A DNA stretch of 64,000 nt from Marisa cornuarietis (lineage: Eukaryota > Mollusca > Gastropoda > Architaenioglossa > Ampullariidae): the NCBI GenBank assembly GCA_004794655.1, contig SMMW01000640.1:1-64000 (forward strand), in the 5' to 3' direction. The position numbers and the translations under genes are program-made. Positions 58,043 to 64,000 of this stretch are shown piece by piece. Position 1 is the stretch's first letter. Each line of letters starts with the position of its first letter. The notes under the pieces are model-generated. The model worked only from the letters and a program-made list of their open reading frames with translations. It was not told the origin of the DNA and ran no database searches.

Positions 58043-58650
58043 GGCATGGCAAGTGATCACTGGAGTAGGTACAAGACATGGCAAGTGATCACTGGAGTAG
58101 GTACAAGACATGGCAAGTGATCACTGGAGTAGGTACAAGACATGGCAAGTGATCACTGGAGTAGGTACAAGACATGGCGAGTGATCACTGGAGTAGGTAC
58201 AAGACATGGCAAGTGATCACTGGAGTAGGTACAAGGCATGGCAAGTGATAAATGGTGTAGGTACATGACATGGCAAGTGATCACTGGAGTAGGTACAAGA
58301 CATGGTAAGTGACAAATAGAGTAGGTACATGACATGGCAAGTAATCACTGGAGTAGGTACAAGGCATGGCAAATGATAAATGGTGTAGGTACACGACATG
58401 GCAAGCGATTCCTGGAGTAAGTACAAGACATGGTAAGTGAGCACTGGAGTAGGTACATGACATGGCAAGTGATCACTGGAGTAGGTACATGACATGGCAA
58501 GTAATCACTGGAGTAGGTACAAGGCATGGCAAATGATAAATGGAGTAGGTACATGACATGACAAGTGACCACTGGATTAAGTACATGACATGACAAGTGA
58601 CCACTGGAGTAGGTACATGACATGACAAGTGACAAACGGAGTAGGCACAA
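58043..58650. repeat. Minisatellite, 32-bp unit, about 18 copies
   Basis: Units share GGCAAGTGATCACTGGAGTA and GGTACAAGACAT. Variants TGATAAATGGTGT and TACATGACAT become frequent to the right, where homogeneity falls. Confidence 0.96.
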
Positions 58651-58904
58651 GGTAATTAGGGAAATTATCTTAATTGAGTACCATCATGTCACATTTCAGG
58701 CTAGTATCATATCACATAACTGGGTGCCATTACAGAATAATCAAAGATACAAATTTTTCTTTCTGACAATCTCGTTGGTGAGGCAAACTGTTTGAACATA
58801 AAATTCCTCGAATAGCTGGCGCCTACTACTGGAGAAATACTGTAGTCAGCTACATGATTAGCATTTGTCTCATAATACATAGCAAACAAGATAAACATTA
58901 GTCT
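58651..58904. other. No gene recognised
   Basis: Unique AT-rich sequence between arrays. Confidence 0.5.
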
Positions 58905-59505
58905 CACAATGTAGACAACACTACAAAGTTTTCTCTCTATACTGGAGACAACAACACAAAGTTTTTTCTCTATACTGGAGACAACACCACAAAGTTTTCT
59001 CTCTATACTGGAGACAACACCACAGAGTTTTCTCTCTGTACTGGAGACAACACTAACAGTTTTCTCTCTATACTGGAGACAACACTACAAAGTTTTCTCT
59101 CTATACTGGAGACAACACTAACAGTTTTCTCTCTATACTGGAGACAACACTACAAAGTTTTCTCTCTATACTGGAGACAACACCACAAAGTTTTCTCTCT
59201 ATACTGGAGACAACACCAACAGTTTTCTCTCTATACTGGAGACAACACCACAGAGTTTTCTCTCTATACTGGAGACAACACTACAAAGTTTTCTCTCTAT
59301 ACTGGAGACAACACTAACAGTTTTCTCTCTTTACTGGAGACAACACTACAAAGTTTTCTCTCTATACTGGAGACAACACCACAAAGTTTTCTCTCTATAC
59401 TGGAGACAACACCAACAGTTTTCTCTCTATACTGGAGACAACACCAACAGTTTTCTCTCTATACTGGAGACAACACCAACAGTTTTCTCTCTATACTGGA
59501 GAAAA
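58905..59505. repeat. Minisatellite, 32/33-bp unit, about 18 copies
   Basis: Units share GTTTTCTCTCTATACTGGAG followed by ACAACACTACAAA or ACAACACCAAC. Confidence 0.96.
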
Positions 59506-59614
59506 ACACGATTAATGATCTTCGAATGTTGTGACGAACAGGACGAACGTTGTCTACAAATAATTCTACAAATAATGTAACATCACGACCATAAAAGTTG
59601 GTCTCAAAATATAT

Positions 59615-59755
59615 CTTTGTACTGTAGTCAACATGTATCTCACATGACCATAAAGTTAGTATAAGGCTCACTGTGTCCAATATGTATTGTAGTCAACATG
59701 TATCTCACATGACCATAAAGTTAGTATAAGGCTCACTGTGTCTAATATGTCTTGT
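59615..59755. repeat. 67-bp tandem duplication
   Basis: Two copies share GTAGTCAACATGTATCTCAC and AGTATAAGGCTCACTGTGTC. Confidence 0.93.
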
Positions 59756-60804
59756 AGTCCATGACCAACAATGTTGCAGCTGTTCAAGTCTGACGGTCTC
59801 GTGCCAATGCTGTAGAACGCGGGCTGTCGCTATGGCAACATAGCATGCAAGGTGGTGGCAGATGAAGCAGCAGAAATGCCTGGACTGCTGACAATGGTGA
59901 CGTACTCTTGTAGTGCCTGTGTACAGTCAACACAAGGGAGGCTACTTTATAAACATTCTTGGTTTCCTGCAGGCCAGAGAGATGAACATTATTCAGGGCT
60001 TCATTGTCCATGACACTGGTTATGTGTGAGTCTCATCACCTTCAGTGTCTCTCTCTCTCTCTGTCTACACCTCTCATTCTACCACCTACCTTTATGTCGG
60101 TTTTCTTGCCTCTGTGTGTTTGTGTGCTTGTGTGTGCGTGTGTGTGCATGTGTGCGTGCGTGTCTGTACATAGTTATTTGCATGTGTGTGAACGCCAGTA
60201 CATAGTGTTGTGTATTTGTCTGTGTGGTTTATATCAGTACACGATCTGTACACACACACACACACACACACATACACACACACGCACATCGTGTCACTCA
60301 CAGCTCTCGAAGGCGTTAGCAAAAGACAAAGAATTCTGTCAGAAATGTTAGCAGGCGATACGACAAATGCTTGCGTGACTGTGAGCGTGTTTCTGCGCCA
60401 TTAGGGCCGCCATGTAGGATCCTTGCCTGCCATTCCCCGTCAGTGATGGAAAAACCTATTTCATTCACCTTCACTCGCCGCGTCTCTTAGCCCCGCAATC
60501 AGCTTGTTTCATGGCTGATTTTTTTTATTCTGATTTTTTACTCTTGGTTCCTCATTGTTTCTTAAGTCTAGGTTTCTCATTAGTTCTTTAGGTTCCTCCA
60601 TTAACAAGAAGCATTTCTCTTCCAGATCCTTGTGCGTAACACAACTGTTGTTCACACATCAAAGACCCTCACTGACCCTCCCGGCCAACAAATCTAGAAA
60701 ACTACCTGATCACTTTACTCATCCCTGCTCCTGACATTGCTATTAACCACTGACCCTGGCCTGTGGGCGTCAACAGACGTCATCCCTCGCTTGCCCTCGA
60801 GAAA
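59756..60804. other. No gene called; (CA)n at 60250-60285
   Basis: Should contain downstream intron or 3' part of the phosphatase gene on the minus strand. No phase-matching phosphatase exon was recognised. A 34-base candidate with acceptor and donor edges (60335-60302) is noted separately as rejected. Confidence 0.4.
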
Positions 60805-60896
60805 TCTCTACACGTACGCTGTACAGAGGCATTATGGGTACACTTACGCTGTACAGAGGCATTATGGGTACACTTACGCTGTACAGAAGCGCGTAC
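60805..60896 (-). repeat. 30-bp triplication of a splice-donor segment
   Basis: The exon end and donor of the last phosphatase exon are present three times, 30 bases apart (CTGTACAGCGTAAGTG twice, then CTGTACAGCGTACGTG on the minus strand). All three have GT after AGC, and the 30-base spacing keeps the frame. Confidence 0.93.
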
Positions 60897-61037
60897 TGTT
60901 GATTTGTCTGCACGCAGCCCGCCCGCTCCTGACGGAGGTCGTGCACGCAGCCCATGACGTCCACGTAACGTCGCTCCTCGAACTGCCGCATGCACACGTC
61001 CAGCGCTAGCAGCGTCCCCGTGCGGCCAGTGCCCGTG
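60878..61037 (-). CDS. PTP exon d (signature loop and VQT)
   Basis: 160 bases, phase 2 to 0, acceptor CCTGGCAG, donor AGC|GTAAGT. The first base completes the Ser codon of HCS. It encodes TGTGRTGTLLALDVCMRQFE, then MGCVHDLRQERAGCVQTNQQ. Its donor is triplicated. Confidence 0.93.
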
Positions 61038-63626
61038 CTGCCAGGGACAGATAACCCGACTGTAAGATACAGACCCCCTGACAGAGTGCCAGTCTCAGGT
61101 GTGAATGACATACAGCTGTAGATAGGTGCCTGTGGCTGTGAGCAACTAAACAGTCGTCAGTCTGTCTTTCGTCACGTGAATTGAGAGAGGAAGTGCTGTC
61201 ACACAACACGTGATGCAATAAATGACGTCAGACAGTCAGTACTGTCACACAACACGTGATGCAATAAGTGACGTCAGACAGTCAGTACTGTCACACAACA
61301 CGTGATGCAATAAGTGACGTCAGACAGTCAGTACTGTCACACAACACGTGATGCAATAAGTGACGTCTGACAGTCAGTACTGTCACACAAACACGTGATG
61401 CAATAAGTGACGTCTGACAGTCAGTACTGTCACACAAACACGTGATGCAATAAGTGACGTCTGACAGTCAGTACTGTCACACAACACGTGATGCAATAAG
61501 TGACGTCAGACAGTCAGTACTGTCACACAACACGTGATGCAATAAGTGACGTCTGACAGTCAGTACTGTCACACAAACACGTGATGCAATAAGTGACGTC
61601 TGACAGTCAGTACTGTCACACAAACACGTGATGCAATAAGTGACGTCAGACAGTGAGTACTGTCACACAACACGTGATGCAATAAGTGACGTCAGACAGT
61701 CAGTACTGTCACACAACACGTGATGCAATAAGTGACGTCTGACAGTCAGTACTGTCACACAAACACGTGATGCAATAAGTGACGTCTGACAGTCAGTACT
61801 GTCACACAAACACGTGATGCAATAAGTGACGTCAGACAGTCAGTACTGTCACACAACACGTGATGCAATAAGTGACGTCAGACAGTCAGTACTGTCACAC
61901 AACACGTGATGCAATAAGTGACGTCTGACAGTCAGTACTGTCACACAAACACGTGACGCAATAAGTGACGTCTGACAGTCAGTACTGTCACACAAACACG
62001 TGATGCAATAAGTGGGGTCAACCAGACACTACCTGCAGTGGACTAGGAGGGGCTGAGGACAGTCAGGGATAGTAAGACACTACCCTGGGGTCAACCAGAC
62101 ACTACCTGCAGTGGACTAGGAGGGGTTGAGGACAGTCAGGGATAGTAAGACACTACCCTGGGGTCAACCAGACACTACCTGCAGTGGACTAGGAGGGGTT
62201 CAGGACAGTGAGGGATAGTAAGACACTACCCTGGGGTCAACCAGACACTACCTGCAGTGGACTAGGAGGGGCTGAGGACAGTGAGGGATAGTAAGACACT
62301 ACCCTGGGGTCAACCAGACACTACCTGCAGTGGACTAGGAGGGGTTCAGGACAGTCCTGGTAGGCGGGGCGGATGTCCAGCACAAAGCGGACGAGCGAGA
62401 TGGGGTCCACTCGCCCTGAGGCCGGCCAGCAAGTCAGCCAGTAGTGACGTAAACCCCGCCTTTCGCCAGTCTGCAACACAACATGTAAAGTCTGTCTGGC
62501 TGGCTGAGTGTCGACATCTCTATGTTTGGCTGTAAACAGTCGCGTTGAAAGAAAATATAAACAATAGCCATCGCAACTTGTGGATTATCTCCCCTCAATC
62601 ATCTCATTACAGATTTTATTTTCATGCGTATTTGGTTTTCTTATGCATTTACTGCTCTTTGTCCTCTTATCATAAGCATCTACTTTTAACTTCTTCTTCG
62701 TCGTCGTCGTTGTCGTCATCACCATCGTCGTCATTATGATGGTCGTCGTCGCTGTGGCCTAACCATACGTCGAACTCACTTTCTTTGACTGTAGCTCCAG
62801 CCATGAAGTGATGTACTCCTGGTGCACGTCACGCCGTGTCATGGTGACACAGAACTCGCCGTATGTCACCGACGATTCAGGGCCGAGGGATTCTGGGAAA
62901 TATGGCGAGAACTTGACCTGCACGGCACACACGGAGACTGATTATAGGGCCGTTAGCACGCTGCCCTCCTTTGATCTATTATTAACACCTCAACCCTCGC
63001 ATTGCACACCTGGCGACACGATAAGTCTTTATAAGGGCGGATAGACACACACACACACACACACACACACGTGTGAGATGGCAGGTAAGCAGCTGTAGAC
63101 AAGACCAGGTTGTGGAACAAGTGCCGACTGCAAACCTTGACGGACTAACAGAAAGTGCAGCGCCACTAAACGACAGCAAGACTCAACTTTTCCTAAATAT
63201 CCTAACCCATGGTTAGTACCCTACTCCGAGATTGTTACCCTAACCCTCGGTTACTCCAGTTGTTTAAGTCCAGTAGTGAAGCCACTCAATGACTTACTGA
63301 AACACCGTCATCTAGCAATACATCGTGATGTTACTAGATGATATCACACGACTACTGGTGATCAGCAAGACACTACCCGCAGTGGACAGGAGGAGTTCGG
63401 GACAGCGTGTGTAAGGAATGGGGAAAGCTTAGCACCAACACCTCACATCCTCCAAGGGAGGCTTCTGCCCACAGTCACAAACACTCACGTGACCGTCCTC
63501 CACAATGTTAACGAGCATGACGATGGCTGGACATCGCTGCTCCCACACCATCCGCCACAAGTCCTCTATGGTGCCCTCTAGCGGCGCCTGTGTGGCGATG
63601 TAACGCTTCTTGTGGTCGCCATAACC
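60878..63626 (-). CDS. Protein tyrosine phosphatase domain, receptor type, partial
   Basis: Four exons on the minus strand (63626-63489, 62917-62780, 62470-62325, 61037-60878) join with GT/AG borders and matching phases into 194 codons. This is most of a classical tyrosine phosphatase domain, which removes phosphate from phosphotyrosine. Seen in order: RYIATQAPL, EDLWRMVWEQ, KFSPYFPES in place of the usual K-C-x-x-Y-W-P, VTYGEF, YWLTCWPASG in place of WPDHG, LLVHC, STGTGRTG and VQTNQQY. The nucleophile Cys and phosphate-binding Arg of HCX5R are kept, but the WPD general acid is Ala. That fits a weak or regulatory domain, such as the second domain of receptor phosphatases, or a divergent lineage. 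The first quarter of the domain should lie beyond 64000 and the C-terminus at lower coordinates; neither was found. Confidence 0.92.
61195..62013. repeat. 46-bp intronic array with E-box/CARE/CRE motifs, 18 units
   Basis: Lies in the intron between PTP exons c and d. Each unit holds CACGTG overlapping TGATGCAAT (one unit has TGACGCAAT), then TGACGTCA (about eight units) or TGACGTCT (the rest), then CAGTCAGTACTGTCAC. AACACG/AAACACG and CAGACA/CTGACA variants cycle in a four-unit order (about 185 bp) repeated three times. Confidence 0.96.
62014..62360 (-). repeat. 73-bp array seeded by an exon end and its donor
   Basis: About 4.7 units, the rightmost fused to PTP exon c. On the minus strand each unit reads GAACCCCTCCTAGTCCACTG or a near copy, then CAGGTAGTGTCTGGTTGACC, so it repeats the codons for PLLVHC and the splice donor. 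Confidence 0.95.
62325..62470 (-). CDS. PTP exon c (WPD-loop region and HC)
   Basis: 146 bases, phase 0 to 2, acceptor TTGTTGTGTTGCAG, donor GCAG|GTAGTG. It encodes RHYWLTCWPASGRVDPISLV and ends at LLVHC plus the first two bases of the serine. The exon tail and donor are the seed of the adjoining 73-bp array. Confidence 0.92.
62690..62757. repeat. Degenerate TCG/TCA triplet microsatellite
   Basis: Imperfect triplet run in the intron between PTP exons b and c. Confidence 0.85.
62780..62917 (-). CDS. PTP exon b (VTYGEF)
   Basis: 138 bases, phase 0 to 0, acceptor GCCGTGCAG, donor AAA|GTGAGT. It encodes VKFSPYFPESLG, VTYGEFCVTMTRRD and WLELQSKK. The K-F-S-P-Y-F-P replaces the usual K-C-x-x-Y-W-P motif. 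Confidence 0.9.
63043..63071. repeat. (CA)n microsatellite, intronic
   Basis: About 14 CA units in the intron between PTP exons a and b. Confidence 0.93.
63366..63404 (-). repeat. Diverged extra copy of the PTP exon c end
   Basis: AGACACTACCCGCAGTGGAC and AGGAGGAGTTCGGGACAG match the 73-bp array unit with small deletions. It lies in a different intron, about 1 kb from the array. Confidence 0.8.
63489..63626 (-). CDS. PTP exon a (YIATQ, WRMVWEQ)
   Basis: 138 bases, phase 0 to 0. The acceptor CAG (63629-63627) follows a long TG run, and the donor is CAC|GTGAGT. It encodes HKKRYIATQAPLEGTIEDLW and MVWEQRCPAIVMLVNIVEDG, the substrate-loop and core-strand part of the domain. Confidence 0.93.

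Positions 63627-63629
<3 letters not shown>

Positions 63630-63672
<43 letters not shown>
63630..63672 (-). repeat. (TG)n directly at a splice acceptor
   Basis: On the minus strand about 21 TG units run straight into the CAG acceptor of PTP exon a and replace the usual pyrimidine tract. Confidence 0.93.
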
Positions 63673-63676
<4 letters not shown>

Positions 63677-64000
63677 ATAGACAAATACCACACACATACA
63701 GACCGGTACAAATTGTGAACACACACACACACACATTACAAAATGATCACACATCCAAACATGAAACACCAACATGCAGATACACAAGTATATACACGCA
63801 CACACCACCATTGAAAGCACGGAGGGTTGTGCTGGGAGTTGCTGGCGTTTAAACATTACAGTTACTTTCAACAATATTATTGACTGTTGTCAGTCAGCCC
63901 ATGTTCTCACCATGTTCTCACCACGAACATTTCCCTTTCACTCTTGATCCTGAGTCATTTCATGCGCCCCTCATAAACATCAAGAAAGCACAGAACTAAT
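63673..64000. other. Intron sequence to the window edge
   Basis: Presumably intron upstream of PTP exon a on the minus strand. It holds a short (CA)n (63720-63735) and no recognised exon. Confidence 0.5.

Noticed and set aside
59974..60018. Plus-strand exon candidate after TTTCCTGCAG
   Set aside because: A good acceptor, but the donor is poor, the segment is about 15 codons, and it opposes the phosphatase gene.
60302..60335. 34-base candidate exon on the minus strand below the phosphatase exons
   Set aside because: The edges look like acceptor and donor, but it is very short, codes nothing recognisable and lacks support from a further exon.

Overview
The window is animal genomic DNA, most likely from a mollusc or another lophotrochozoan. 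The evidence is a multi-exon, phase-consistent receptor-type protein tyrosine phosphatase gene, a Ty3/Gypsy LTR retrotransposon, several APE-type LINE relics of kinds common in molluscs, and an extreme density of microsatellites and minisatellites. The species call is an inference. There is no prokaryotic organisation: no operons and no ribosome-binding sites.

Left end (1-8.2 kb): a degraded gene relic of unknown identity on the minus strand (about 526-1200). It is followed by a structurally complete LTR retrotransposon (1939-7823, minus strand) that inserted into a minisatellite. The element keeps two LTRs of about 0.9 kb, a 5-bp target duplication, a tRNA-Trp primer-binding site, a polypurine tract, a Gag with a SCAN-like capsid segment, a CCHC knuckle and a protease. 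Reverse transcriptase and integrase are missing. A long coiled coil sits where RT should be, and only an RNase H fragment follows it.

Middle (8.2-60 kb): a LINE 3' end (8.9-9.6 kb, with a CAT microsatellite tail), a degenerate LINE (22.5-25.6 kb, minus) whose endonuclease region is interrupted by two expanded minisatellites, and a second LINE C-terminal fragment (26.0-26.6 kb). More than twenty different minisatellite arrays make up the rest. The largest are at 11.6-13.4, 16.0-17.3, 26.6-28.8, 37.4-40.3, 42.5-44.9, 45.0-46.4, 48.2-50.4, 51.7-53.5 and 55.1-57.7 kb. By my rough sum the arrays cover about 25 kb, near two fifths of the window. Almost all long open frames in this part are translations of arrays. 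A few isolated open segments with splice-like edges (13.5, 15.8, 18.4, 34.7 and 35.3 kb) may be exons of genes that I cannot name.

Right end (60.8-64 kb): four consecutive minus-strand exons with consensus GT/AG borders and matching phases encode most of a tyrosine phosphatase domain (YIATQ, WRMVWEQ, a WPD-loop region, HCSTGTGRTG, VQT). The cysteine and arginine of the signature are present, but the WPD aspartate is replaced. The introns and exon edges of this gene are themselves expanding: a 73-bp array copies the end of the signature-motif exon with its splice donor, a 30-bp triplication copies another donor in frame, and an 18-unit 46-bp array packs E-box, C/EBP-ATF and CRE motifs. The other exons of this gene lie outside the window or were not recognised.
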